Shown: positions 27,364 through 36,044 of the stretch, one piece after another
Layout of the letters: each line of letters begins with the position of its first letter
Numbering within the stretch: position 1 is the first letter of the stretch
Translations under genes and position numbers: made by a program
NCBI RefSeq assembly: GCF_014207705.1
Contig: NZ_JACHIU010000001.1
Span: 5,510,501 to 5,574,500, forward strand
DNA length: 64,000 bases
Source: Sphaerisporangium rubeum
Lineage (GTDB): Bacteria > Actinomycetota > Actinomycetes > Streptosporangiales > Streptosporangiaceae
Reading direction: 5' to 3'
Notes under the pieces: generated by a model
Databases searched by the model: none
What the model saw: only the letters and a program-made list of their open reading frames with translations
Told to the model about the DNA's origin: nothing

Positions 27364-28026
27364 TCAGGCGCCGAGGAACGCGTCCACGGTGGTGTGGAAG
27401 GCATTCGGGTCGGTCGAATGGACCAGGTGGCCGGTGTCGAGGGTGGTGAGGTGGGAGCCGGGGATCAGAGGGGCCAGGAGTTCGGCTCTGACGTGGCTTC
27501 TCTGGCCGCCGGAGATTATCAGGGTCGGGGTGGTGATCTGGGACAGGGCTTTGGGCCAGGTGGGGTCCGGAGTGGTGAACTGGGCTTCGGTCTGGTGGAC
27601 CATCTGCCAGTCGAAGCCGGTGGAGTCGTCCTCCTCCACCGGGGGACGGATCATGGGGAAGGGGGGTGGGGGGTCCTCCAGGACGAGGCGGTCCAGGCGG
27701 TGGGGGTGGGTCATGGCGAAGTGGTAGGCCACCACACCGCCGAGTGAGTGGCCGATGACGGTGGCGCGGTCGAGTTTGAGGTGGTCGAGGAGCGCGCGGA
27801 GGTCTTGCGCCATGGTGGGGAAGCTGTAGTCGCCGGTGTGCTCGCTGGCGCCGTGGCCGCGCAGGTCGACGGCGTAGACGCGGTGGCGGCCGGCGAAGTA
27901 GGGGATGGAGGTGCCCCAGTCGGTGTGGTTGGCGGTGCGGCCGTGCAGGAGGATCAGCGGTGGGCCGGTGGTGCCTTCCATCCAGTAGGCCAGGCCGACG
28001 CCGTTGACGTGTGCCGTGATCAGCAT
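27364..28026 (-). CDS. Alpha/beta hydrolase
   Basis: The protein (220 aa) is an alpha/beta hydrolase fold enzyme. It shows the oxyanion-hole region LILLHGRTANHTDW, the nucleophile elbow GHSLGG (serine near residue 93), an acid probably near LIISGGQ and the catalytic histidine in DTGHLVH (about residue 200). A short cap (residues 110-160) suggests a small substrate such as an ester, lactone or epoxide. The ATG at 28026 is chosen because the longer frame to 28752 is antisense to the next gene. The protein is somewhat shorter than the usual 250-280 residues. It converges on the LLM gene. Confidence 0.85.
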   Translation of the reverse strand: MLITAHVNGVGLAYWMEGTTGPPLILLHGRTANHTDWGTSIPYFAGRHRVYAVDLRGHGASEHTGDYSFPTMAQDLRALLDHLKLDRATVIGHSLGGVVAYHFAMTHPHRLDRLVLEDPPPPFPMIRPPVEEDDSTGFDWQMVHQTEAQFTTPDPTWPKALSQITTPTLIISGGQRSHVRAELLAPLIPGSHLTTLDTGHLVHSTDPNAFHTTVDAFLGA

Positions 28027-28257
28027 CCGCTCATGGTAATCACCACGTACCTGACATTTCATTACCCAAGGTAAGCGTCTCTGCCGTTTGGACAGGTCCA
28101 GGCCCCGCACGACCGGGGATTCCGCCGACGGCGGAGCATGGGGATCTTCTGAGCTCCGGGGTCGATTAGGCCGCTTCAGGAGTGGATACAAGTCCATCAG
28201 GCGTCGCGCCGCTTCACGCGGATTGGCTGTGCCCGCGCATGCCGAAAGGAGACCGAC
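28027..28257. other. Divergent promoter region between hydrolase and DUF4328-like gene
   Basis: AT-richer near 28035-28075, consistent with a promoter for the minus-strand hydrolase. A palindrome TCCGCCG/CGGCGGA at 28121-28135 and the ribosome binding site AAAGGAG before 28258 are the other visible signals. No gene is seen. Confidence 0.45.
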
Positions 28258-28938
28258 ATGCGCTACGCGCGGTACGCGGTGGGGAGGGCGGCGATCGGCG
28301 TCTATCTCGCGCTCGCCGCTCAGATCGCGACCTTGACGTGCCTGGTCGTCTTCGAAGAGGTGCGCGGCAGGCAACTCGCGCGCCAGGTCGCGGTCCTCGG
28401 CACCGACCCCCGCGTCCCGGAGACCCAGCCCCTGGTCGGCGCGGTGACGTGGTTCGCCGTCCTCGTCCTGCTGGCCCTCGCCGCCACCGTGGCCGCCGGC
28501 TGCTCGTACTTCTCCTGGCTCCGCCACGCCGGCGCCACCCCCGGCACGATCGCCATCGCCTGGTTCGTCCCCGTACTCAACCTCGCCGCCCCCGCACTGC
28601 TGCTGTACAAACTGCGCGAGGACGCGACCGGCATCCGAGACGCACGCCGCGTCTCCTGGCTGGCCCTGCTCGCCGCCTGGTGGGCCTCCTGGCTCGTGAC
28701 CTTGTTCCTCATCGTCACCCACCTCCCCGTCTTCCGCCCCTCCACCACCCACTCCCTGACCGGCCTCGGCCCCACCGAACTCACCGTCGCCGTCCTCGCC
28801 GCCGTACTGTGCGCCGCCACCGTCCGCGAGGTCACCCGCGCCAAGTGGAACGCACGCCCCTCCGGCCTCGCCCCCCGCCTCAAGCTGCTGCCGGTGCTGC
28901 GCTCCCTACCCCGGCACACCTACCCGGCCGGAGAGTAG
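28258..28938 (+). CDS. DUF4328-like integral membrane protein
   Basis: The 226-aa protein has about five to six membrane helices. These include AIGVYLALAAQIATLTCLVVF near the N-terminus, TWFAVLVLLALAATVAAGCSY, IAIAWFVPVLNLAAPALLLY, a tryptophan-rich WLALLAAWWASWLVTLFLIV and TVAVLAAVLCAATV. The FSWLRHAG..TPG..AIAWFVPVLNL and W..NA arrangement fits DUF4328, a family of unknown function in actinobacteria, often beside Ser/Thr kinases. The ATG at 28258 has AAAGGAG. It converges on the WD40 kinase gene with only eight bases between stops. Confidence 0.8.
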   Translation: MRYARYAVGRAAIGVYLALAAQIATLTCLVVFEEVRGRQLARQVAVLGTDPRVPETQPLVGAVTWFAVLVLLALAATVAAGCSYFSWLRHAGATPGTIAIAWFVPVLNLAAPALLLYKLREDATGIRDARRVSWLALLAAWWASWLVTLFLIVTHLPVFRPSTTHSLTGLGPTELTVAVLAAVLCAATVREVTRAKWNARPSGLAPRLKLLPVLRSLPRHTYPAGE

Positions 28939-28946
28939 TTCCCGGC

Positions 28947-30905
28947 TCACGGCTGCCAGAGGCGGATCTTGCCGTCGGTGCCGCCGGTGGCGAGGAGGTC
29001 GCCGTTGGGGTGGAACATCAGGGACGAGACGGTGCCGGGGTGCGGGAGGGGATTGCCGATCAGCCGGCGGGAGGTCATGTCCCACAGGCAGACGACGCCG
29101 GTGGCGCCGGTGGCGAGCACGGAGCCGTCGGGGGTGAAGGCGATCGCCTGGACGGGTGCGGCGTGGCGTCTGGGGAGTTTGGTGATGGCGGTGACGGTGG
29201 CGGGGTCCCAGAGGGAGACGATGGAGTCGTCGTCACCGGAGACCAGGACGCGGCCTTTGGGGTCGAAGGCGAGCGCGGTGATGAGGGACGGGTGCTTCAC
29301 CGGCGGATCGATGGGGGTCGCGGAGCTTATGTCCCACAGTTGCAGTTCGCTCACGTCGCCAAGTCTGCTGGCGCTGGCGAGGAGTTTGCCGTCGGGGCTG
29401 TAGGCCAAGGCGTCGGCGTCGTTGCCTTTACGGGGGAATCCGATGAGCCGCTCACGGGTGGCGGTGTCGTAGACGCGGAGCTGGAAGTCGTAGTTGTGGA
29501 AGACGGCCAGCCGTTTGCCGTCCGCACTGAACGCCATGCGCCGTGCGTAGTCCCCTGAGTCCTCCAGAGTGAGATCGCCGATGAGCCGGCGGTCAGGCGT
29601 CCACAGCCGCAGCGAGTGCTTCTCACTGGTGTCGCTCGTGGCGGGGATCACGCCGTTGACGGCCAGCACGGTGCCCTGCGGGCTGAGCAGCAGTTTCGGT
29701 GTGGGCCCCGCTCCGGTGGTGAACGGACGGCCGACCGGCTTGCCGTCGAGGACGTTCCACCAGCGGACGACGTCGTCGGCGCTGGCGCTGATCATGGTCT
29801 TGCCGTCGGAGGTGAACACCAGAGAGGTGATCGTGGAGCTGTGGCCGGGGAAGTCGGCGGCCAAGGGTGCGGGGGTGCTCCAATCGGGGCCGGTGCGGCG
29901 GGTGAGGAGGTAGGTCGTGGGGACGGCGGTGAGCACAGCGGCGGCGCCGAGGCCGAGCAGGACACGGCGGCGGGTGACGACGGGACGGCGCATGAGGGGC
30001 TGTGCGGGCCGGCGGACCGGCGGGAGGGTCCTGGCCGGCTCGCCGGTGCGGTCACGGCGGATGGGGCGGGTCGGTTCGGCGGGGGTGGTCAGTTCGGTCA
30101 GGGACGCGGCGGCGGTGGCGGCGGTGGGACGGGAGGCGGGATTCTTGCTCAGCAGAGCCCGCAGCAGGGGGTGGAGCGGGCCGGCGTGGGTCATGGGGGC
30201 GGGTTTGCCGCGGTTGACGGACATCAGCAGTGCGGCGGGGGTGGGGGCCTCGAACGGGGGACGGCCTTCGACCGCCTTGTAGAGGGTGGCCCCCAAGGCC
30301 CACATGTCGGAGGCGGCGGTGGCGGCGGCGCCGTCGATCTGCTCGGGGGCCATGTACGCCGGAGTGCCGATCATGAGGCCGGTGGGGGTGAGGGTGGTGT
30401 CGCCTTCCAGGGAGGCGATGCCGAAGTCGGTGAGGACCACCCGGTCGCCTTCCAGGAGGATGTTGGCCGGTTTGACGTCGCGGTGCACGATGCCGGCGGC
30501 GTGCGCGGCGGCCAGTGCGGAGGCGACCTGTGCGCCGATGCGAGCGGTCCACTCGGGGGACAGCCGGCCGCCTTCCTCCACGATCTGGTCGAGTGAGGCA
30601 CCCGCGACGAGTTCCATGACGATCCATGGCAGGCCCCGCTCGTCGGTGAGCAGGTCGTGGACGGTGATGATGCCGGGGTGGCGCAGCCGTCCCGCCGCCT
30701 GGGCCTCGCGTTCCACCCGGGCCACCAGCTGGCCGCGCGCCTCGGAGCGGATGCCGTGGGGCAGCCGCAATTGTTTGATGGCGACATCACGCCGCAGCCG
30801 TTCGTCCACCGCCTGCCAGGCGGAGCCCATGCCGCCTTCGCCGAGTAATCGCACCAGCCGGTACCGGCCGGCCACCACCGTTCCGACGTCCTCCGCCACA
30901 ATCAT
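28947..30905 (-). CDS. Serine/threonine protein kinase with WD40 sensor repeats
   Basis: The protein (652 aa) has a PknB-type kinase domain in residues about 15-275: glycine loop LLGEGGMGSAW, ATP lysine in VAIKQL, catalytic loop HRDVKPANILL, DFGIASLEG and GTPAYMAPEQ. A proline/arginine-rich juxtamembrane stretch and one membrane helix follow (near 305-325, LLGLGAAAVLTAVPTTYLL). The C-terminal 300 residues form about seven WD40 units, each ending in a W-x-x-like blade such as VRWWNVLDG, LRLWTPD, LQLWDIS, VSLWDPA, VCLWDMT, IRLWQP. The repeats would lie outside the cell and may bind ligand or protein. The ATG at 30905 is used; the open frame to 31160 is an artefact. Confidence 0.92.
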   Translation of the reverse strand: MIVAEDVGTVVAGRYRLVRLLGEGGMGSAWQAVDERLRRDVAIKQLRLPHGIRSEARGQLVARVEREAQAAGRLRHPGIITVHDLLTDERGLPWIVMELVAGASLDQIVEEGGRLSPEWTARIGAQVASALAAAHAAGIVHRDVKPANILLEGDRVVLTDFGIASLEGDTTLTPTGLMIGTPAYMAPEQIDGAAATAASDMWALGATLYKAVEGRPPFEAPTPAALLMSVNRGKPAPMTHAGPLHPLLRALLSKNPASRPTAATAAASLTELTTPAEPTRPIRRDRTGEPARTLPPVRRPAQPLMRRPVVTRRRVLLGLGAAAVLTAVPTTYLLTRRTGPDWSTPAPLAADFPGHSSTITSLVFTSDGKTMISASADDVVRWWNVLDGKPVGRPFTTGAGPTPKLLLSPQGTVLAVNGVIPATSDTSEKHSLRLWTPDRRLIGDLTLEDSGDYARRMAFSADGKRLAVFHNYDFQLRVYDTATRERLIGFPRKGNDADALAYSPDGKLLASASRLGDVSELQLWDISSATPIDPPVKHPSLITALAFDPKGRVLVSGDDDSIVSLWDPATVTAITKLPRRHAAPVQAIAFTPDGSVLATGATGVVCLWDMTSRRLIGNPLPHPGTVSSLMFHPNGDLLATGGTDGKIRLWQP

Positions 30906-30952
30906 CAGCAAATCACGCGAACACCCCGGTCGTCCCGGCTGTGATCCAGTGG

Positions 30953-33900
30953 TTACGGAGCGGTGGGGCCGGAGCTGCCGGGGCTGGAGTGCCACAGCTT
31001 CTTCGGAGGGGTGCGGATGCCGGGAGGTGCGCCGATGTCGGCGTACGGGGAGACGCGGAAGCCGTTGGCGTAGGTGAGGGGGACGCCGGTGACGCCGGGG
31101 GTGGTGGGACGGGGGGTCAGCAGGAGGCGGCGGAGTTCGGCGGTGCCCCGGGTGCGCCACAGTTCGTCCAGGTCGACCAGGTTCCAGCAGTCGAGGGCCC
31201 GCAGGGTGACGGCACGGCCGCCGGCGCGGCGTACGACGCCTTTGGCGACCAGGAGCCAGGAGCCGAAGACGGTGGCGGCGCAGTGACCCTGGACGTTCTC
31301 GAAGAACGTGAGGTCGACGGGGCCGGTGGAGTCGTCGAGGGTGGTGAAGATGACGCGGCGGCCGGAGCGGACGGCGGGGGTCTGGGTGGCGACCTTGACG
31401 CCTGCCACCAGGATCTCGGCGCCGGCGCGCATGGTGAGCAGTTCACGGGAGCGGACCACGCCGATGGCGTCGAGGAGTTCGGTGTGGAAGTCCAGGACGT
31501 GGTGGCTGACGTCCATGCCGAGGATCTCCAGTTCGGCCTGCACGGCCTCGGCTTCGGTCATCTCGGGGAACTCGCCGGGTTCGATGCGTTCGGTGAACGC
31601 CATGGGGATCTGCACGGCGGCGGCCCGCGCGGCCGTGACGGTGCCGGTCGCCGAAGCGCGTTCCAGGGTGCCGATGTGCGCCACCAGGTCGCGGCGGGTC
31701 AGCCGGCCGGGACGCCAGCGGGGGCCGCCGGGGTGGACGTCGTGCAGGTCGTCGAGGCCGCCGACCTCGACGACGCGTTCGGCGACCGGACGGGAGGGCC
31801 GGGCCCTGGCCCAGAAATCGGCGAGTGAGGTGTACGGCTGTCCGGCGACCATGCGGTCGATCTCGGCCTCGCTGACGCCTTTCACCGACGAGAAGGGGAC
31901 GCGCAGTCCGTAACCCTGGCCGATGTGGTCGAGGTCGTCGCCGGGTGCGCCGGTGCGGCGTTCCACCTGCCAGTGCCGTGCCGAGCGGTTGACGTCCAGC
32001 GGCAGGACGGTCACGCCGCAGCGGCGCGCGTCGTCCAGCAGCACCCTGTTGGGGTACATGCCGGGTTCATGGGTGAGGAGTCCGGCGAAGAACGCGGCGG
32101 TGTGGTGGCGTTTCAGCCAGGCCGACTGGTAGGTCGGCAGCGCGAACGCGGCGGCGTGGGCCTTGCAGAAGCCGAAGGAGCCGAAGGCGTCGAGGATGTG
32201 CCAGGCGTGGTCGGTGGCGGCGCGGTCGTACTCGGGAAGCACGTTGCACTCCCACCACGTCATGATCTCCTGCCGTGCCGAGGGGTCGCCGAGCTTGCGG
32301 CGGATACGCTCGGCCTCCGACAGGCCGCAGCCGGTCATGATGTCGATGATCCGCAGCACCTGTTCGTGGAAGACGACGACGCCGTGGGTCTCGGCCAGCG
32401 CGTCGCGCAGCCGCGGGTGGGGGTAGGCCGGTTCGCGCCAGCCGTGCCGCGCCTCCAGGAACGGGGTGACCATGTCGGAGTTGACGGGACCGGGACGGAA
32501 CAGCGAGATGTCCACGATCAGGTCGTGGATCTGCCGGGGTTCCATCTTGGCGACCAGTTCACGCTGACCGGGGGACTCGATCTGGAAGCAGCCGAGCGTG
32601 CGGCCGGTGCGGATCATGTCGTAGGTGGGGGTGTCGTCCCTCGGCACGTCCTGCTCCAGGTCGACGCGCGTGCCGTCCACGCGCTCGATCTCCTTCAGCG
32701 TGTACGCCATGGCGGACTGCATGCGCACGCCGAGCACGTCGAGCTTGAGCAGCCCGAGCTCCTCGACGTCCTCCTTGTCGAACTGGCTCATCGGGAACTC
32801 CAGCAGGCTGCGTTCCACGGGGGTGCGGTCGCGCAGCCCGGCGTTGCCGACGAGGACGCCGCAGGGGTGCAGCGCGATGTGCCGTGGCAGGCCGTCGAGT
32901 CTCTCGGCGAGCGTGAACATCGTGGACAGCGCGCGGTCGTTCAGGCCGCTGCCGCGCAGTTCCGGCAGATCGGTGAGCGCGGTACGGATCTGGCGGGCCC
33001 GTACGTGAGGGAACGCCTTGGCGATGGTGTCGATCTCGTGCGGCGGCAGGCCCATGGCGGCGCCGACGTCACGGATGGCGCTGCGGGCCCGGTAGGTCTC
33101 CATCATCGACACGCACGCGACGCGGCTCTCGCCGTACCGGCCGAGGATGGCACGGTAGCAGTCGAGGCGCCGCGCGGACTCCACGTCCACGTCGATGTCC
33201 GGCAGCCCTCTGCGGCTGTCGCACAGGAAGCGCTCCATGAGCAGGCCGTGGTCGAGGGGGTTGACCTCGCCGATGCGCAGCAGGTGCGTGACGAGGCTGC
33301 CGGCCGCCGAGCCGCGTACGGCGCAGCGCACCCCCATCTCGCGGATCATGTCGGTGATGCCGGCGACGACGATGAAGTACCCCGACAGCCGTTTGCGCTC
33401 GATGACGGCGAGCTCGTCGGCGAGGCGGTCGCGGGCCTGACTGGAGCGTTCCATGCCGCGGTGGGCCAGGCCTTCCTCGCAGCGGCGGCGCAGCAGCGGC
33501 ACGGGGTCGGCGTCCACTTCAGGCAGGTGCAGCCGTTGCGGGTCGCCGACGAGCGCGAGGACCTCCAGTGGGTCGAGCACGCAGCGCTCGGCGACGCGGC
33601 GGGTGGTGGCGAGCAGCTCGGCGGCGCCGTCGCCGCAGACGCGTCTCGCCATCAGGGCCATCTCGCGGCCGTCCTTGAGGTAGGCGTGCGCGGCGGAGTG
33701 CTCCAGGTGGCGGGGGTGCAGCGGCACGAGTTTGCGTGCCGCGTCGAGCACGTCCCCCACCCGGTAGTCGCCGGGGTCCAGATGGCGTACGGCGTTGGTC
33801 AGCACGGCGGACAGGCCCGCCGCCTTCGCCAGGGCCAGCATGCGGCGCGCGACGACGGCGTCTCGCTGCCCGTAGTGGTCGACGACCTCCACCACCAGGT

Positions 33901-34363
33901 CGGGTACGGCGGCGCGCCACGCCGCCAGCAGCTCGCGGGCCCGCTGGTCGCGGCGCTCGGCGACCGCGTGACCGGCGTCGGACCTCGGGCCGAGCAGGAC
34001 CACCAGGCCGTCGGCGTGCCTGGCGATCATGGCGCGGGTGACGTACGGCTCACCGCGCTCCCCCGCCTGGTGGGCCTCGGTGGTGAGCCGGCACAGGTGG
34101 GCCCACCCGCCGGACCTGGCGAGCACGGTCACGCGGCAGGCGTCGTCACCGGGACGGTCCAGCGCGAAGTCGACGCCGGCGATGGGGGCGACACCGGCGG
34201 CGGCGCACGCCTGGACGTGCTTGACGACGCCGTACATGCCGTCACGGTCGGTCAGCGCGAGCATGTCCATGCCGCGCTCGGCGGCGCGGGCCGCCAGTGC
34301 GGCGGGGAACGCCGTGCCGTACCGCAGGGAATAGGCGGAGGCGACGTGCAGGTGGGGGAACAT
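30953..34363 (-). CDS. dnaE2: DNA polymerase III alpha subunit, error-prone DnaE2/ImuC-like
   Basis: The protein (1136 aa) begins with a PHP domain (HLHVASAYSLRYGTAF, then LTDRDGMYGVV), followed by the C-family polymerase palm with PDIDVDVES, which carries catalytic aspartates. Helix-hairpin-helix and OB-fold regions close the chain (ILVAGVKVATQTPAVRSGRR). The gene follows a DUF6504 gene with a TGATG overlap, so its ATG at 34363 is well defined, and an SOS box precedes the pair. That context, and a length slightly under replicative DnaE1, favours a damage-inducible translesion polymerase. An ImuB/DinB partner, usual beside DUF6504 in Streptomyces, is missing here. Confidence 0.88.
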   Translation of the reverse strand: MFPHLHVASAYSLRYGTAFPAALAARAAERGMDMLALTDRDGMYGVVKHVQACAAAGVAPIAGVDFALDRPGDDACRVTVLARSGGWAHLCRLTTEAHQAGERGEPYVTRAMIARHADGLVVLLGPRSDAGHAVAERRDQRARELLAAWRAAVPDLVVEVVDHYGQRDAVVARRMLALAKAAGLSAVLTNAVRHLDPGDYRVGDVLDAARKLVPLHPRHLEHSAAHAYLKDGREMALMARRVCGDGAAELLATTRRVAERCVLDPLEVLALVGDPQRLHLPEVDADPVPLLRRRCEEGLAHRGMERSSQARDRLADELAVIERKRLSGYFIVVAGITDMIREMGVRCAVRGSAAGSLVTHLLRIGEVNPLDHGLLMERFLCDSRRGLPDIDVDVESARRLDCYRAILGRYGESRVACVSMMETYRARSAIRDVGAAMGLPPHEIDTIAKAFPHVRARQIRTALTDLPELRGSGLNDRALSTMFTLAERLDGLPRHIALHPCGVLVGNAGLRDRTPVERSLLEFPMSQFDKEDVEELGLLKLDVLGVRMQSAMAYTLKEIERVDGTRVDLEQDVPRDDTPTYDMIRTGRTLGCFQIESPGQRELVAKMEPRQIHDLIVDISLFRPGPVNSDMVTPFLEARHGWREPAYPHPRLRDALAETHGVVVFHEQVLRIIDIMTGCGLSEAERIRRKLGDPSARQEIMTWWECNVLPEYDRAATDHAWHILDAFGSFGFCKAHAAAFALPTYQSAWLKRHHTAAFFAGLLTHEPGMYPNRVLLDDARRCGVTVLPLDVNRSARHWQVERRTGAPGDDLDHIGQGYGLRVPFSSVKGVSEAEIDRMVAGQPYTSLADFWARARPSRPVAERVVEVGGLDDLHDVHPGGPRWRPGRLTRRDLVAHIGTLERASATGTVTAARAAAVQIPMAFTERIEPGEFPEMTEAEAVQAELEILGMDVSHHVLDFHTELLDAIGVVRSRELLTMRAGAEILVAGVKVATQTPAVRSGRRVIFTTLDDSTGPVDLTFFENVQGHCAATVFGSWLLVAKGVVRRAGGRAVTLRALDCWNLVDLDELWRTRGTAELRRLLLTPRPTTPGVTGVPLTYANGFRVSPYADIGAPPGIRTPPKKLWHSSPGSSGPTAP

Positions 34364-34629
34364 CAGTCCCACGCTCTCAGCAGCAGCCAGCCTTCGCTCG
34401 CGGTGTCGTACCGCAGCTCGTAGGTGCCGGCCTGGCCGCCGGGGCTGGCCTCGACCCGCCAGAAGCGCCGCTCACCCGGGTCGCTGTCGGCGATCTTCCA
34501 CCACTCGCGGGAGGTCACCCAGTGGTCGAGGACGCGGCGCACGACGTACAGCCGGTCCCGCCAGACGAAGCGGACGGGGTCGTCCTCCCGCGTCCACACC
34601 TCGATGGGATCGCCGTAGATTCTGCTCAA
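34363..34629 (-). CDS. DUF6504 family protein, SOS-operon partner of dnaE2
   Basis: The protein (88 aa from a TTG at 34629) shows SRIYGDPIEVWTREDDPVRF at its start, then RLYVVRRVLDHWVTSREWW and GERRFWRVEA, a set of short beta strands typical of DUF6504. These genes usually sit between a Y-family polymerase and dnaE2. No function is proven. GGGAGA lies about nine bases before the TTG, which also matches where homologues begin; upstream ATG codons in the same frame lack support. The stop overlaps the dnaE2 start (TGATG), indicating translational coupling, and both are probably LexA-controlled. Confidence 0.82.
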   Translation of the reverse strand: MSRIYGDPIEVWTREDDPVRFVWRDRLYVVRRVLDHWVTSREWWKIADSDPGERRFWRVEASPGGQAGTYELRYDTASEGWLLLRAWD

Positions 34630-34693
34630 GGCGGTTCTTCTCCCTGGGTCCTTGGAACTGTGGAGCACCCGGGGGAAGACGGGCGGTGCTGCT

Positions 34694-34709
34694 TCGAACA
34701 TATGTTCCC
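34694..34709. promoter_or_regulatory. SOS box (LexA site) TCGAACATATGTTC
   Basis: The perfect palindrome GAACATATGTTC (34696-34707) inside TCGAAC-N4-GTTC matches the actinobacterial LexA consensus (CGAAC-N4-GTTCG) except at the outer right base. It is 67 bases before the DUF6504-dnaE2 operon, the position expected for damage-induced expression. Confidence 0.8.
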
Positions 34710-34884
34710 AGAGCTTGGACGGCAAATCCAGACGAGCCGGGAGTGTTCTGTACGTGATCGGCCGGCGACGGCGATCACTTCATGGGTCGTTCACACAGCC
34801 GCACCGGAACGCAGCGGACTGGCCACTGTTTGTTGTCCGGGGCCGCGTAACTTCCTCCCGTACCTCCGATAGCGGGAGCTAAAC

Positions 34885-36039
34885 GTGCATTCATCCCGTA
34901 CGCGTATGGTCGGCCTGGCGGCCGTCCTTACCGTCGCCACTTCTCTTGGCGCCGCCTGTGGCGCCGCACCGACCGCGGGCACCGGCGTCACCGCCGCCGG
35001 TGCCGGCAAGACCGCCACCTCGGCGGCCGACTTCGGCGGCCTGGACGAACTGGTCGAGGCCGCGAAGAAGGAAGGCCGGCTCAACGTCATCGCCCTCCCG
35101 CCGAACTGGGCCAACTACGGCGAGATCATCTCGGCGTTCACCGCCAAGTACGGCATCAAGGTCAACAGCGAGAACCCGGACGGGTCCAGCCAGGACGAGA
35201 TCAACGCCGTCAAGACCCGCAAGGGCCAGGACCGCGCACCCGACGTCCTCGACCTCGGCACCGCGTTCGCGCTGAGCGGCGCCGCCGAAGGCCTGTTCGC
35301 GCCGTACAAGGTGCAGTCCTGGGACAAGATCCCCGAGGGCCAGAAGGACGCGGACGGCGCCTGGTACAACGACTACGGCGGCTACGTCTCCATCGGCTGC
35401 GACGCCAAGAAGGTCGGCAACTGCCCGCAGTCGTTCGCCGACCTGCTCAAGCCCGAGTACAAGGGCCAGGTCGCGCTGAACGGCAACCCGACCAAGGCGG
35501 GTGCCGCGTTCGCCGGGGTATACGCCGCGTCGCTGGCCAACGGCGGCTCGTTCGACGACATCCAGCCCGGCATCGAGTTCTTCGGCAAGCTCAAGGACGC
35601 CGGGAACTTCAACCCCGTCGAGTCGACCCCGGCGACCGTGCAGAGCGGCGAGACCCCGATCAGCATCGACTGGGACTACCTCAACGCCGGTTACACCGAC
35701 GAGTTCACCGGCAAGGGTGTCGACTGGAAGATCGCCGTCCCCTCCGACGGCAAGTACGCGCAGTTCTACGCGCAGGCCATCAACAAGGACGCACCCCACC
35801 CGGCCGCCGCGCGGCTGTGGCAGGAGTTCCTGTACAGCCCCGAGGGCCAGAACCTGTGGCTGAAGGGCTACGCGCGTCCCGTGCTGCTGCCGGCCATGCA
35901 GGCCGACGGCTCGGCCGACGCGACCCTCGTCGCCAAGCTCCCCGCCGTGGACGGCACGCCGCAGTTCCCGACCGACGCGCAGGTCACCAAGGCCAAGGAG
36001 GTCCTGGCCACCGGCTGGGGCGCCGCGGTCTCGGGCTGA
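34885..36039 (+). CDS. ABC importer substrate-binding lipoprotein
   Basis: The 384-aa protein starts with a lipoprotein signal: basic MHSSRTRM, a hydrophobic core and the lipobox LGAAC (cysteine near residue 25). A small Ala/Gly/Thr linker comes next, then a family 1-type binding protein of the iron/thiamine/polyamine/phosphonate cluster. Visible segments are EGRLNVIALPPNWANYGEII near the start of the domain, DVLDLGTAFA, YNDYGGYVSIGCDA and YSPEGQNLWLKGYARPV at the end. GGGAG precedes the GTG at 34885. Two permease genes and an ATPase follow in tight order, so this is the receptor of a complete importer. The ligand is not evident; two permeases plus an ATPase of this class suggest polyamine, 2-aminoethylphosphonate or a similar small molecule. 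Confidence 0.9.
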   Translation: MHSSRTRMVGLAAVLTVATSLGAACGAAPTAGTGVTAAGAGKTATSAADFGGLDELVEAAKKEGRLNVIALPPNWANYGEIISAFTAKYGIKVNSENPDGSSQDEINAVKTRKGQDRAPDVLDLGTAFALSGAAEGLFAPYKVQSWDKIPEGQKDADGAWYNDYGGYVSIGCDAKKVGNCPQSFADLLKPEYKGQVALNGNPTKAGAAFAGVYAASLANGGSFDDIQPGIEFFGKLKDAGNFNPVESTPATVQSGETPISIDWDYLNAGYTDEFTGKGVDWKIAVPSDGKYAQFYAQAINKDAPHPAAARLWQEFLYSPEGQNLWLKGYARPVLLPAMQADGSADATLVAKLPAVDGTPQFPTDAQVTKAKEVLATGWGAAVSG

Positions 36040-36044
36040 CGTCC

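Noticed and set aside
28120-28135. Palindrome TCCGCCG-A-CGGCGGA as an operator
   Set aside because: Such GC palindromes are frequent by chance at this base composition and there is no second site.
31925-34423. 832-codon plus-strand frame opposite dnaE2
   Set aside because: Antisense shadow of a well supported polymerase gene; no domain and no ribosome site.
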